Shown here one piece after another: positions 37,008-45,227 of a DNA stretch of 64,000 nucleotides. The DNA lies in the NCBI RefSeq assembly GCF_900163795.1, contig NZ_FWFD01000015.1:496001-560000 (forward strand), in the 5' to 3' direction. The notes below the pieces were generated by a model that was not told the DNA's origin, ran no database searches, and saw only the letters and a list, made by a program, of their open reading frames with translations. Source of the DNA: Vagococcus fluvialis bH819 (GTDB taxonomy: Bacteria > Bacillota > Bacilli > Lactobacillales > Vagococcaceae). The translations under genes were made by a program, and so were the position numbers. Every line of letters starts with the position of its first letter. Position 1 is the stretch's first letter.

Positions 37008-37041
37008 TTATATGAATGATTTTTAATAGTCAGGGGATAAA
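36990..37041 (+). repeat. Dispersed intergenic repeat, copy B
   Basis: 45 of 52 bases match copy A (1345 down to 1294, minus strand). The repeat begins in the right arm of the pheT terminator. The sequence after it (CTCTCACGACAACTGGAGGC and further to about 37090) is not shared with copy A but may be part of a longer family member. Confidence 0.7.
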
Positions 37042-37462
37042 AAGTCTGCTCTCACGACAACTGGAGGCAAAACAACTTTTGACCCACCCTCTTTATAATT
37101 AATAAATTAATGATACTCTAAATTAACAAAAATCCTTGTTTAGTGACAAGGTATTTAAAAGTCACAATCAGATATTGTTCGGACAATACATTTAAAATAT
37201 TTATTTAGCTAGGAAATCATATAGGTAGTGTTGTACGAAATTATTAAAAATAAATAATAATTACTATCTTGAATTGATTAATTATATATTTTAAACAATT
37301 GTTTACATTAAAATAAACAAGGGATAATTTGAAAAAAATTAATAAAAAGATGACTAACATTAAACAATGTTAAGAAAAAAAAGAAAAGGAGTTTTTCTGC
37401 TTTCTTTTTTTATGTTTACTTGTTAATCTAATCAAGGAAGATAGATTAAGGAGGATAAAAAA
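37042..37462. other. Long non-coding spacer between pheT and yitT
   Basis: No ORF with a ribosome site is visible on either strand. It holds several inverted repeats: CCTTGT/ACAAGG (37134-37151), TATTGTTCGGACAATA (37173-37188, perfect arms) and an A-rich/T-rich bulged hairpin ending in a T-run (about 37378-37410). The last may be a terminator or attenuator in front of the yitT-family gene, which would mean that a transcript starts within the spacer. Confidence 0.5.
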
Positions 37463-38380
37463 ATGGGACAAATAAAAAATGTTTATCAAAAGAATGAAAT
37501 GATTAAAAAAAGTATTATTGTTATTTTTGCAGGTGTAGTGATAGCAGTCGCGTTGAACTTATTTTTAATACCAGCTAACGTCTTTTCTGCGGGAGTAAAC
37601 GGGATAGCACAATTAATATCGGGAATTTTAGCGACATCATTTGGCATAAATTTAGATACAGGTATTTTAATTTTTATTATGAATGTTCCCATAGCAGTTT
37701 TGGGATGGATTAAGTTAGGAAAATCAGCCACAATCTTTAGCTTATTAACGGTACTTTCAACAACAATCATGACGTTAATTATTCCAATCATTGAGATTAC
37801 TGATAATCAATTAATGAATGGGATTGTTGGTGGCGTTCTAACGGGTGTAGCTGTTGGAACAACTATGAAGTACGGTTTTAGTACAGGTGGGATGGACATT
37901 GTCTCTTTAGTCTTATCTAAAACGACTGGAAGAACGGTTGGTTCTCTTATGATGATTATTAATGTTTTTATTATTGCTACAGCAGGTTTTGTTTTTGATT
38001 GGGAATCAGCACTGTTTACGATTATTTCAATATATGGAACAACTCAGGTAGTAGATATGATCCATACAAGTCATCAAAAAGTGACAGCTTTTATTATGAC
38101 CTCAAAACCAGAAGAAGCCATTAAATCAATTCAAGAGGAAATTATTCGAGGGATGACACTTTTACCTGGAACAGGAGTTTATACAAGAAAAGAGGTTCCT
38201 GTGATTATGATGGTGGTTACCAAATATGAACTTTATGCATTAGAGCAAGCAGTTTATATGGTAGATCAAAATGCTTTTATAAATATTCTTCCAACGCAAA
38301 CTGTTTACGGTAGTTTTTGGAATGAAGATCAACAAAATGAAAAGAAAAAAATGATGAGAGAAGCGATGAAAGAGCAATAA
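37463..38380 (+). CDS. YitT-family membrane protein (DUF161/DUF2179)
   Basis: A 305-residue membrane protein. The N-terminal YitT domain has five to six membrane helices with LNLFLIPANVFSAGVNGIAQL, IFIMNVPIAVLGW and YGFSTGGMDIVSLVLSK. The C-terminal soluble DUF2179 domain (about 225-290) has the pattern ITRGMTLLPGTGVYTRKEVP-like and AFINILPTQTVYGSF. Members are common in Firmicutes and their transport function is undefined. ATG 37463 follows AAGGAGG. It lies just before the fatty-acid locus but has its own promoter region; I see no evidence of shared transcription. Confidence 0.9.
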   Translation: MGQIKNVYQKNEMIKKSIIVIFAGVVIAVALNLFLIPANVFSAGVNGIAQLISGILATSFGINLDTGILIFIMNVPIAVLGWIKLGKSATIFSLLTVLSTTIMTLIIPIIEITDNQLMNGIVGGVLTGVAVGTTMKYGFSTGGMDIVSLVLSKTTGRTVGSLMMIINVFIIATAGFVFDWESALFTIISIYGTTQVVDMIHTSHQKVTAFIMTSKPEEAIKSIQEEIIRGMTLLPGTGVYTRKEVPVIMMVVTKYELYALEQAVYMVDQNAFINILPTQTVYGSFWNEDQQNEKKKMMREAMKEQ

Positions 38381-38468
38381 TGCTCTTTCTCGCTTGTTTT
38401 TTTTTACATATAAAAGCTTATTATATCAATGGATTTTAGTTATTTACAAATTTTTTAATAAAAAAAGG

Positions 38469-38497
38469 TTGCAATTTTTTAACTCATTGCATATACT
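38469..38497 (+). promoter_or_regulatory. Distal promoter P1 of the fab locus
   Basis: TTGCAA (38469-38474), a 17-base spacer and TATACT (38492-38497). The -10 box runs directly into a FabT box, so repressor binding would block RNA polymerase. Confidence 0.75.
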
Positions 38498-38509
38498 TTG
38501 AATATCAAA
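38497..38509. promoter_or_regulatory. FabT box 1
   Basis: TTTGAATATCAAA: the FabT palindrome with one base changed at the centre. It overlaps the end of the P1 -10 box and the start site region. Confidence 0.75.
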
Positions 38510-38512
38510 TCA

Positions 38513-38525
38513 TTTGATTATCAAA
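38513..38525. promoter_or_regulatory. FabT box 2
   Basis: TTTGATTATCAAA, identical to the core of FabT sites described in Streptococcus. It lies 16 bases (centre to centre) after box 1, within the P1 transcript leader. Confidence 0.82.
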
Positions 38526-38536
38526 CTATTTTTTCG

Positions 38537-38565
38537 TTGCTTTTTCTTTTTTTTACCCATATACT
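38537..38565 (+). promoter_or_regulatory. Proximal promoter P2 of the fab locus
   Basis: TTGCTT (38537-38542), a 17-base spacer and TATACT (38560-38565), again running straight into a FabT box. P1 and P2 share the layout GTTGC...ATATACTTTGA, which suggests a duplicated module. Confidence 0.75.
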
Positions 38566-38577
38566 TTGATTATCAAA
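38565..38577. promoter_or_regulatory. FabT box 3
   Basis: TTTGATTATCAAA, identical to box 2, overlapping the P2 -10 box and start site, 25 bases before the fabT start codon. Confidence 0.82.
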
Positions 38578-38601
38578 CTAATAGTGAAAGAGGCATTTGG
38601 A

Positions 38602-39042
38602 ATGGATGATAATATGAATCTCGTCAATGCCCAGCTAGTAAGAGTCTTTAATGACATTTTGACAATTGAAGAATCGGAACTTAAAAAAAGTAGCTTTTCT
38701 GATTTATCAATCAAAGAGATGCATACAATTGAGGCGATCGGTATGGGTGAAAGTAAAACAACAGGAGAAGTTGCAAAGGAATTGTCTGTAACAGTCGGTA
38801 CCTTGACGGTGGCTGTGAATAATTTGGTAAAAAAAGGATATGTTGATCGTGTGAGGAGTGATTCAGACAGACGGATTGTGCGCTTGAAACTCACAAATCG
38901 AGGTCGTCTGTTTTATAGATCGCATCAACTATTCCATAAAAAAATGGTTGAAGCTGCCTTGGAAGATATGGCAGGAGAAGAAAAAGAAGCTCTTGTAAGA
39001 GGATTACAAAGTCTTCACAATTTTCTAAAGAAATATTATTAG
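38602..39042 (+). CDS. fabT: Fatty-acid biosynthesis repressor (MarR family)
   Basis: Represses the fab genes when bound to long-chain acyl-ACP, adjusting membrane lipid synthesis. The 146-residue protein has a MarR winged helix: TTGEVAKELSVTVGTLTVAVNNLVKKGYVDRVRSDSDRRIVRLKLTNRG in overlapping motifs, of which TVGTLTVAVNNLV is the recognition helix and SDSDRRIV the wing. I start at ATG 38602, eight bases after AAAGAGG; an upstream frame from 38566 would begin inside FabT box 3. Three FabT boxes precede it, so it is autoregulated. fabH follows 22 bases later. Position at the head of the locus supports the name. Confidence 0.94.
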   Translation: MDDNMNLVNAQLVRVFNDILTIEESELKKSSFSDLSIKEMHTIEAIGMGESKTTGEVAKELSVTVGTLTVAVNNLVKKGYVDRVRSDSDRRIVRLKLTNRGRLFYRSHQLFHKKMVEAALEDMAGEEKEALVRGLQSLHNFLKKYY

Positions 39043-39064
39043 GCGAGTAAGGAGTTGTAACGTT

Positions 39065-40042
39065 ATGCAGTTATATCCTCAAATAACGAGGGTGGCAAAA
39101 TACTTACCATCTAATAGAATAACGAATGATGATTTATCAAAAATCATGGAAACCAGTAATGAATGGATTGCTTCAAGAACAGGAATCAGAGAGCGTCGTA
39201 TTTCTATAGAAGAAACAACGAGTGATCTTGCCACAGGAGTAGCCAAACAGCTAGTTAAAGAGTTAGATGTTTTAAGTTTAGATTTTATTATTATTGCGAC
39301 AATGACTGCAGATTACGGTACACCATCAACTGCTTGTTTGGTTCAAAATAATATTGGAGCAAAAAATGCTTTTTGTTTAGACATTAATGCAGCCTGTTCT
39401 GGTTTTATCTTTGCTCTTTCCACCGCTGAAAAATTCTTATCAAGTGGAAAATACCAAAGAGGATTAGTTGTTGGTGCTGAAACGATGTCAACCATGCTTA
39501 ATTGGGAAGACAGAAGTACAGCGGTACTATTTGGAGATGGAGCAGCAGGCGTGTTGTTAGAAAACAGCTCACCAACGCAGAAGTTCTTTGAAGAAAAACT
39601 TCAATCTGATGGTACAAGGGGAATGGCTCTATTTGCTAAGGAAAATATCAATCATAACCCATTTAAGAAACCTACTGAAAAACAATCAGAAGGAATGAAG
39701 ATGGAAGGTAAACAGATATTTGATTTTGCATTACGAGATGTTTCGAAAAATATGCTTGAAACCTTGAATCAAAATTTAGATTTCAAGGAAGGATTAGATT
39801 ATTGTTTAGCCCATCAAGCAAACATTCGGATTTTAGAAGCGATTGCAAAGAAAACTAAAATTCCAATGTTAAAAATGTTACATAATGTGCAGTTTTACGG
39901 TAATACGTCAGCTGCCTCAGTTCCACTTCTTCTTGTTGATGAAGTAGAAAAGGGAACATTAACTCTGGGAAGTAATCAGAAGCTTATGCTAACTGGCTAT
40001 GGTGCTGGTTTGACCTGGGGAAGTATTTTACTGAAATTATAA
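39065..40042 (+). CDS. fabH: Beta-ketoacyl-ACP synthase III
   Basis: Starts fatty-acid synthesis by condensing acetyl- or branched acyl-CoA with malonyl-ACP. The 325-residue protein has the thiolase fold and the catalytic triad: Cys111 in [11 protein letters not shown], His in AHQANIRI, and Asn in [10 protein letters not shown]. The N-terminal motif [15 protein letters not shown] is conserved. ATG 39065 follows AAGGAG at a slightly long distance. It lies between fabT and acpP, as in other Lactobacillales. Confidence 0.96.
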   Translation: MQLYPQITRVAKYLPSNRITNDDLSKIMETSNEWIASRTGIRERRISIEETTSDLATGVAKQLVKELDVLSLDFIIIATMTADYGTPSTACLVQNNIGAKNAFCLDINAACSGFIFALSTAEKFLSSGKYQRGLVVGAETMSTMLNWEDRSTAVLFGDGAAGVLLENSSPTQKFFEEKLQSDGTRGMALFAKENINHNPFKKPTEKQSEGMKMEGKQIFDFALRDVSKNMLETLNQNLDFKEGLDYCLAHQANIRILEAIAKKTKIPMLKMLHNVQFYGNTSAASVPLLLVDEVEKGTLTLGSNQKLMLTGYGAGLTWGSILLKL

Positions 40043-40074
40043 AAAATTATAACCATTATTGGAGGAAAATTATT

Positions 40075-40320
40075 ATGTCAACATTTGCAAAAATTCAAGA
40101 AATTATCGTGGATCAATTAGGTAAAGAAGAAGAAGAGGTAAAATTAACAACAAATTTCCGTGAAGAATTAGAAGCGGATAGTTTAGATTTATTCCAAATC
40201 ATGAATGATATTGAAGATGCATTCGAGGATTCAGATATTAAAATTGAAACTGACGAAGGTTTAAACACTGTTGAAGACCTAGTGAAGTTCGTTGACAAAC
40301 AAATAGCAGAAAATAACTAA
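40075..40320 (+). CDS. acpP: Acyl carrier protein
   Basis: Carries the growing acyl chain on a phosphopantetheine arm. The 81-residue acidic protein has the attachment serine, Ser36, in EADSLDLFQ. The usual DSLD motif is intact. ATG 40075 follows a strong GGAGGAAAA. A hairpin with a T-run lies between it and fabK, which should give more acpP message than downstream message, in keeping with the high need for carrier protein. Confidence 0.95.
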   Translation: MSTFAKIQEIIVDQLGKEEEEVKLTTNFREELEADSLDLFQIMNDIEDAFEDSDIKIETDEGLNTVEDLVKFVDKQIAENN

Positions 40321-40336
40321 ATTAAATAAAATAGGG

Positions 40337-40377
40337 AAAATAGCTGTGAAGTCACTGACTTTGCGAGCTATTTTTTT
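40337..40377 (+). terminator. Internal terminator/attenuator between acpP and fabK
   Basis: AAAATAGCT pairs with AGCTATTTT, with a second inner stem AAGTC/GACTT, followed by further T residues. fabK and the genes after it would be reached only by readthrough, unless they have a promoter I cannot see. Confidence 0.75.
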
Positions 40378-40401
40378 AAAGGCAATCGAGAGGGTGAAAT
40401 G

Positions 40402-41364
40402 ATGGAAAAATCAAGATTATGTGAGATGTTAGATATAGATTATCCGATTTTCCAAGGAGCAATGGCTTGGGTAGCGGAAGAGAAATTAGCGAGTGCGGTG
40501 GCAAACGCTGGTGGGTTAGGACTGATTGCATCAGGACATGCTCCGAAAGAAATTATTAAAGAAAAGATTGATATTGCTAAAAAATTAACGAATAAAACAT
40601 TTGGGGTAAACATCATGATGATGTCACCTTTTGTAGAAGACATTATTGATTTAGTCATTGAGGAAAAAGTAAAAGTTATCACAACAGGTGCAGGTTCACC
40701 AGGTAATTACATGAAACGTTTTAAAGAAGCTGGCATTATTGTTATTCCAGTTGTCGCTTCAGTTGCACAAGCTCGTCGCATGGAAAAAGTGGGTGCAGAT
40801 GCCGTTGTCGTTGAAGGTATGGAGGGCGGTGGTCATATCGGTAAATCAACAACTATGACGTTGGTTCCGCAAGTTGTCGATGCCGTTTCAATTCCAGTGA
40901 TTGCAGCTGGTGGGATTGGTGATGGCCGTGGTGTAGCAGCAGCTTTGATGTTAGGGGCAGAAGCTGTTCAATTAGGAACGCGTTTCTTAGTATCAACAGA
41001 ATCAATTGCTCACGATAACTTTAAAGAAAAAGTTGTTAAAGCTAAAGATATAGATACAGTGATTACTGGTATGTTAACAGGCCATCCAGTTCGTGGTTTA
41101 AAAAATAAACTAACAAAAGACTTTGAAAAAGCAGAACGTTTTGAAGGCGGACAAGAGAATCCAGATTTTGATCGTTTAGAAGATTTAGGGAAAGGTGCTC
41201 TAAAGCGAGCCGTAATCGATGGGGATACTAAAAACAGCTCAATGATGGCTGGCCAAATTGCTGGGATGATTAAAACAGACGCTCAAAGTTGTGATGAGAT
41301 CATTCAAGAATTAATGACAGAGACCAAAGAAGTATTAAACGAACGCTCTAAAGTTTGGGGCTAA
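40402..41364 (+). CDS. fabK: Enoyl-ACP reductase II (FMN-dependent)
   Basis: Reduces trans-2-enoyl-ACP in the last step of each elongation cycle, using FMN and NADH. It replaces FabI, which makes such organisms intrinsically tolerant of triclosan. The 320-residue TIM barrel has PIFQGAMAWVAE at the N-terminus, SGHAPKE, ITTGAGSPG, VEGMEGGGHIGK and the FMN phosphate motif VIAAGGIGDGRGVAAAL, then AVQLGTRFL. ATG 40402 is better spaced from GAGAGGG than ATG 40399. It is the first gene after the attenuator hairpin. Confidence 0.95.
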   Translation: MEKSRLCEMLDIDYPIFQGAMAWVAEEKLASAVANAGGLGLIASGHAPKEIIKEKIDIAKKLTNKTFGVNIMMMSPFVEDIIDLVIEEKVKVITTGAGSPGNYMKRFKEAGIIVIPVVASVAQARRMEKVGADAVVVEGMEGGGHIGKSTTMTLVPQVVDAVSIPVIAAGGIGDGRGVAAALMLGAEAVQLGTRFLVSTESIAHDNFKEKVVKAKDIDTVITGMLTGHPVRGLKNKLTKDFEKAERFEGGQENPDFDRLEDLGKGALKRAVIDGDTKNSSMMAGQIAGMIKTDAQSCDEIIQELMTETKEVLNERSKVWG

Positions 41365-41376
41365 AAGGAGTCAAAC

Positions 41377-42312
41377 ATGACAATTGGATTTGTATTTAGT
41401 GGTCAAGGGGCTCAATACCTTGGCATGGGAAAGAATTTTTATGAAGAGTCAGAATATTTCAAAAATAGAATAGATCAAGCCAGTGATGTTTTGGGAATCA
41501 ACATTGCCGAAATTATGTTTGACGATGAAGAGAAATTGAATCTGACTGAATACACGCAACCTATTATTTTAGCGATGAGTGTGGCGATTTCTGAGATGAT
41601 TAAAAATGAGTTGAAGATTAAGCCGACTGTAGTGGCTGGTCTAAGTTTAGGTGAGTACACAGCCTTAGTTGAAAGTCGGGCTTTAACTTTTGAGGAAGCT
41701 ATCATCTTGGTAAATAAACGAGGTAAGTTAATGCAAGAAGCTGTCCCTCAAGGTGTGGGTGCTATGACAGCAGTGATGGGATTAGATCGTGAAACGATTC
41801 AATCAGCTTGTTTAGAAGCCTCAAAAGTTAAAGGTGTCTATCCTGCTAATTTTAATATGCCAGGACAAATTGTGATTGGCGGCTATAAAGAGGGGGTAGC
41901 TAAAGCTGAAGAAATATTAGCTGAAGCTGGTGCTAAACGTGTCATTCCTTTAACAGTAAGTGGACCTTTCCATACGCCTCTGTTAGAAACAGCAGCACAA
42001 GAATTAGAAATGATTTTAAAAGAAGTACCCTTTAAAGAGATGGAGATTCCTGTTGTTACTAATGTAACAGGGGCTGTTATTTTTGATAAAGATGCTTTAG
42101 TCGAGACGTTAACGAAGCAAGTGATGTCTCCAGTGTATTTTGAAGAGTGTATTAATACTATGATTGAATCAGGTGTGGATACGTTTATCGAAATCGGACC
42201 TGGAAAAACATTAAGTAGCTTTATTAAAAAAATCAATAAAAAAATGATCATTCAAAACGTGGAAGATATAAAAACATTAAACCGCTTATCAGAACGATTA
42301 GCTAAGGATTAA
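41377..42312 (+). CDS. fabD: Malonyl-CoA:ACP transacylase
   Basis: Transfers malonyl from CoA to ACP. The 311-residue protein has GQGAQYLGMGKN at the N-terminus, the nucleophile serine in AGLSLGEYTALV, the malonate-binding Arg region (VNKRGKLMQEA), and the catalytic His in VSGPFHTPLL. ATG 41377 follows AAAAGGAG and lies 12 bases after fabK. Next is fabG, 12 bases on. Confidence 0.96.
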   Translation: MTIGFVFSGQGAQYLGMGKNFYEESEYFKNRIDQASDVLGINIAEIMFDDEEKLNLTEYTQPIILAMSVAISEMIKNELKIKPTVVAGLSLGEYTALVESRALTFEEAIILVNKRGKLMQEAVPQGVGAMTAVMGLDRETIQSACLEASKVKGVYPANFNMPGQIVIGGYKEGVAKAEEILAEAGAKRVIPLTVSGPFHTPLLETAAQELEMILKEVPFKEMEIPVVTNVTGAVIFDKDALVETLTKQVMSPVYFEECINTMIESGVDTFIEIGPGKTLSSFIKKINKKMIIQNVEDIKTLNRLSERLAKD

Positions 42313-42324
42313 GGAGATGACAAC

Positions 42325-43059
42325 TTGTTAAACAATCAAACAGTAGTTATTACTGGAAGTTCAAGAGGAATCGGTCGTGGATTAGCGATTGAATTTGCCA
42401 AGAATGGCGCCAATATTGTCTTAAATGCAAGAAAAGAAATAGATCAAGAATTAATTTCTGAAATTGAATCTCATGGTGTGAAAACACATGTGGTTCTAGG
42501 AGATATTCAACATTTTGAAGAAGCTAAAAAACTGATTACAGAAGCCAAAGAAGTTTTTGGCTCAGTAGACGTGTTAATCAATAATGCGGGGATTACGCGC
42601 GACATGTTACTTATGCGAATGAAAGAAGAAGAGTTTGATTCAGTGATTAACGTGAACCTTAAAGGAACATTTAATACGATTCAACATGCTTCAAGCATTA
42701 TGTTAAAACAAAAATCTGGGACTATTATCAATATGTCTAGCGTGGTTGGTTTGACTGGAAATGCTGGACAGGCTAATTATGCAGCTAGTAAAGCGGGTGT
42801 GATTGGTTTAACTAAATCAGTGGCAAGAGAATTATCATCTCGTGGAATTACTTGTAATGCCATTGCCCCTGGTTTTATTGAAACAGATATGACGGATGTT
42901 TTAAGTGACAAAGTGAAAGAAGCAACCATTGCTCAAATTCCTTTGAAAAAATTAGGTCAAGTTGAAGATATCGCAAGAGCGGCTGTCTTTTTAGCAACAA
43001 ACAAATACATCACAGGTCAGGTCATCAACGTAGATGGTGGCATGGTCATGAATGGCTAG
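42325..43059 (+). CDS. fabG: 3-oxoacyl-ACP reductase
   Basis: NADPH-dependent short-chain dehydrogenase that reduces the beta-keto group. The 244-residue protein has the nucleotide motif TGSSRGIGRGLA, the NNAG motif (LINNAGITRD), and the catalytic Ser, Tyr and Lys in NMSSVVGLTGNAGQANYAASKAG (split motifs NMSSVVG and YAASK). The start is TTG 42325, seven bases after AAGGAGATG; no ATG is suitably placed. The C-terminus ends in the usual INVDGGMVMNG. Confidence 0.96.
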   Translation: MLNNQTVVITGSSRGIGRGLAIEFAKNGANIVLNARKEIDQELISEIESHGVKTHVVLGDIQHFEEAKKLITEAKEVFGSVDVLINNAGITRDMLLMRMKEEEFDSVINVNLKGTFNTIQHASSIMLKQKSGTIINMSSVVGLTGNAGQANYAASKAGVIGLTKSVARELSSRGITCNAIAPGFIETDMTDVLSDKVKEATIAQIPLKKLGQVEDIARAAVFLATNKYITGQVINVDGGMVMNG

Positions 43060-43069
43060 GAGGTAACTC

Positions 43070-44308
43070 ATGAGAAGAGTTGTAGTTACAGGAATGGGTG
43101 CAGTGACACCTTTAGGAAATACAGCAGAAGAATTTAAAAAGAATGTTTTAGCTGGGAAAAATGGGATTGCTCCAATTAAACGCTTTGACGCTAGCCAAAC
43201 AGGCATTACAGTTGCAGGAGAAGTTAAAGACTTTGATCCCACTTTATACATGGAGAAAAAAGAAGCTAAACGGATGGATATGTTCTCTGTTTACGGCATA
43301 GCCGCAGCGACACAAGCCATGGAAGATAGCGGTTTAAAAATTGATGAGATCGATGCAGATCGTCTAGGTGTGATAGTCAGTTCTGGTATTGGTGGGATGG
43401 AAACAATTCAAAACCAAGTCATCAGAATGCATGACAAAGGACCAAAACGTGTCGCACCCTTCTTTGTGCCAATGGCAATCGGGAATATGGCAGCTGGAAA
43501 CATTTCAATTAAAGTGGGAGCTAAAGGTATTTGCTCTTCAATCGTGACGGCTTGTGCCTCAGCAACTAATGCTATTGGGGAAGCTTTCCGTAATATTAAA
43601 CATGGTTACTCTGACGCTATTTTAGCCGGTGGGGCAGAAGCGACTGTCTGTGAAATCGGTATTTCTGGATTTGCTTCACTAACTGCTTTAACACCGGAAA
43701 CTGATCCCAATCGTGCCTCTATTCCTTTCGATAAAGATCGCAGCGGTTTTGTAATGGGTGAAGGTAGTGCTGTGATTGTTTTAGAAGAATTAGAACACGC
43801 CTTAAAACGTGGAGCTAAAATTTACGGAGAAATCGTAGGATATGGTACTAATGGTGATTCATATCATATTACAAGCCCAAATCCAGATGGTTCTGGTGCT
43901 GGAAAATGTATGAAATTAGCGATGGACGAAGCTGGAATTACTCCTAGCCAAGTCAGCTACATTAATGCCCACGGAACAAGTACACCAGCTAATGATAGTG
44001 GAGAAACAACAGCAATCAAATATGCCCTAGGTGATGAAGCTAAAAATGTGCCTATTTCAAGTACGAAAAGCATGGTAGGACATTTATTAGGTGCAGCTGG
44101 AGCAGTGGAAGCAATTGCTTGTTTAGCAGCGATTGAAGCAGATTTCATTCCACCAACAATTGGTTTAGAAAATCCAGGAGAAGGCTGTGACTTAGATTAC
44201 GTGCCACAAGTTGGTCGTAAACAAGAAGTGGAATACACGTTGAGCAACTCTTTAGGATTTGGTGGACATAACGCTGTAATCTGTATGAAGAAATGGCGAG
44301 GTGAGTAA
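43070..44308 (+). CDS. fabF: Beta-ketoacyl-ACP synthase II
   Basis: Elongating condensing enzyme of fatty-acid synthesis. The 412-residue protein has the KAS II triad: Cys in IVTACASATNAIG, His in NAHGTSTPAND and His in STKSMVGHLLGAAGAVE. The N-terminal RRVVVTGMGAVTPLG and C-terminal NSLGFGGHNAVICMKK are conserved. ATG 43070 follows AGGAGG overlapping the fabG stop region. It is the only FabF in this locus; enterococci have a second copy (FabO) elsewhere for unsaturated fatty acids. Confidence 0.96.
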   Translation: MRRVVVTGMGAVTPLGNTAEEFKKNVLAGKNGIAPIKRFDASQTGITVAGEVKDFDPTLYMEKKEAKRMDMFSVYGIAAATQAMEDSGLKIDEIDADRLGVIVSSGIGGMETIQNQVIRMHDKGPKRVAPFFVPMAIGNMAAGNISIKVGAKGICSSIVTACASATNAIGEAFRNIKHGYSDAILAGGAEATVCEIGISGFASLTALTPETDPNRASIPFDKDRSGFVMGEGSAVIVLEELEHALKRGAKIYGEIVGYGTNGDSYHITSPNPDGSGAGKCMKLAMDEAGITPSQVSYINAHGTSTPANDSGETTAIKYALGDEAKNVPISSTKSMVGHLLGAAGAVEAIACLAAIEADFIPPTIGLENPGEGCDLDYVPQVGRKQEVEYTLSNSLGFGGHNAVICMKKWRGE

Positions 44309-44310
44309 TT

Positions 44311-44784
44311 TTGTCGTTTACTGATATTAAAGAATTATTAGAGTTGTTTGAAGCTGGTAGTGTTCGTGAATTAGATCTGAAACAAGGAGATTTAAGTCTT
44401 TACTTAAGTAAGAATGAAACGAGTCGCCAAGTTCAACAAATGTCGCCATCACAACCAATAGCAGTGGAGGTACCTACTGCTTCTGAAAACAATCCAGTAG
44501 TTAAACCCATAATTGCAGAAGCACAAGCTCAAGTAGTACCAGCCGCTGAAGGAGAAGTGGTAACCTCTCCAATTGTGGGAGTTATTTATACATCAAGTGA
44601 CCCAAGCGCCCCTAAATTTGTCAATGTTGGAGATAAGGTTGCGGTTGGTGATACACTTTGTATTGTTGAAGCAATGAAAATTATGAATGAAATAAAAAGT
44701 GATGTAGCCGGTGTGGTTACAGAAATACTAATAGAAAATGAAGATGTCGTTGAATTTGGTCAAGCCTTATTCCGTATCGCCTAG
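44311..44784 (+). CDS. accB: Biotin carboxyl carrier protein of acetyl-CoA carboxylase
   Basis: Carries biotin between the carboxylase and transferase parts of acetyl-CoA carboxylase. The 157-residue protein has an N-terminal domain (1-40), a Pro/Ala/Val-rich linker (45-85) and the C-terminal biotinyl domain with the attachment lysine in VEAMKIMNEI. The start is TTG 44311, two bases after the fabF stop, with GAGGTGAG inside the end of fabF. The stop is followed by the strong fabZ ribosome site. Confidence 0.95.
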   Translation: MSFTDIKELLELFEAGSVRELDLKQGDLSLYLSKNETSRQVQQMSPSQPIAVEVPTASENNPVVKPIIAEAQAQVVPAAEGEVVTSPIVGVIYTSSDPSAPKFVNVGDKVAVGDTLCIVEAMKIMNEIKSDVAGVVTEILIENEDVVEFGQALFRIA

Positions 44785-44794
44785 GAGGATAACT

Positions 44795-45223
44795 ATGCAA
44801 TTAAATGTACAAGAAATTATGGAAATTATACCAAACCGCTACCCAATTATGATGGTAGATAGAGTAACTGAATTAGAACCAGGAAAGTATGTTAAAGCGA
44901 TTAAAAATGTTACTTACAATGAGCATTTCTTCCCAGGTCATTTCCCAGGAGAGCCTGTTATGCCAGGTGTTTTAATTTTAGAAGCTTTAGCTCAAACAGG
45001 ATCAATACCTTTACTTAAGAGTGAAGAATTCCAAGGTCAAACAGGTTACCTAGGTGGGATTGATAAAGTTAAATTCCGTCAAAAAGTAGTACCAGGGGAC
45101 GTGTTAGTGATGGAAATGGAAATCATCAAACAAAAAGGTAACATTGGTGTTGGTAAAGCAACAGCATCTGTTGACGGAAAAAAAGTGTGTACGGCTTTAA
45201 TGACATTTATTATTGGAGCGTAA
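44795..45223 (+). CDS. fabZ: 3-hydroxyacyl-ACP dehydratase
   Basis: Removes water from 3-hydroxyacyl-ACP. The 142-residue hotdog-fold protein has the catalytic His in NEHFFPGHFPGEPVMPGV and Glu in LILEALAQTG. I use ATG 44795 after AGGAGGAT; an upstream in-frame ATG at 44738 lies inside accB without a ribosome site. By locus position it is the standard FabZ. The isomerising relative FabN of enterococci, if present, must lie outside the window. Confidence 0.95.
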   Translation: MQLNVQEIMEIIPNRYPIMMVDRVTELEPGKYVKAIKNVTYNEHFFPGHFPGEPVMPGVLILEALAQTGSIPLLKSEEFQGQTGYLGGIDKVKFRQKVVPGDVLVMEMEIIKQKGNIGVGKATASVDGKKVCTALMTFIIGA

Positions 45224-45227
45224 GTCT

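Noticed and set aside
38553-38894. 113-residue open frame antisense to fabT and its promoter
   Set aside because: It would cover the FabT boxes and the helix-turn-helix codons of fabT. No ribosome site; composition is that of a shadow frame.
41883-42251. 122-residue open frame antisense to fabD
   Set aside because: It mirrors conserved FabD codons and has no start signals; its Ser/Ile/Thr-rich composition is typical of a reverse-strand artefact.
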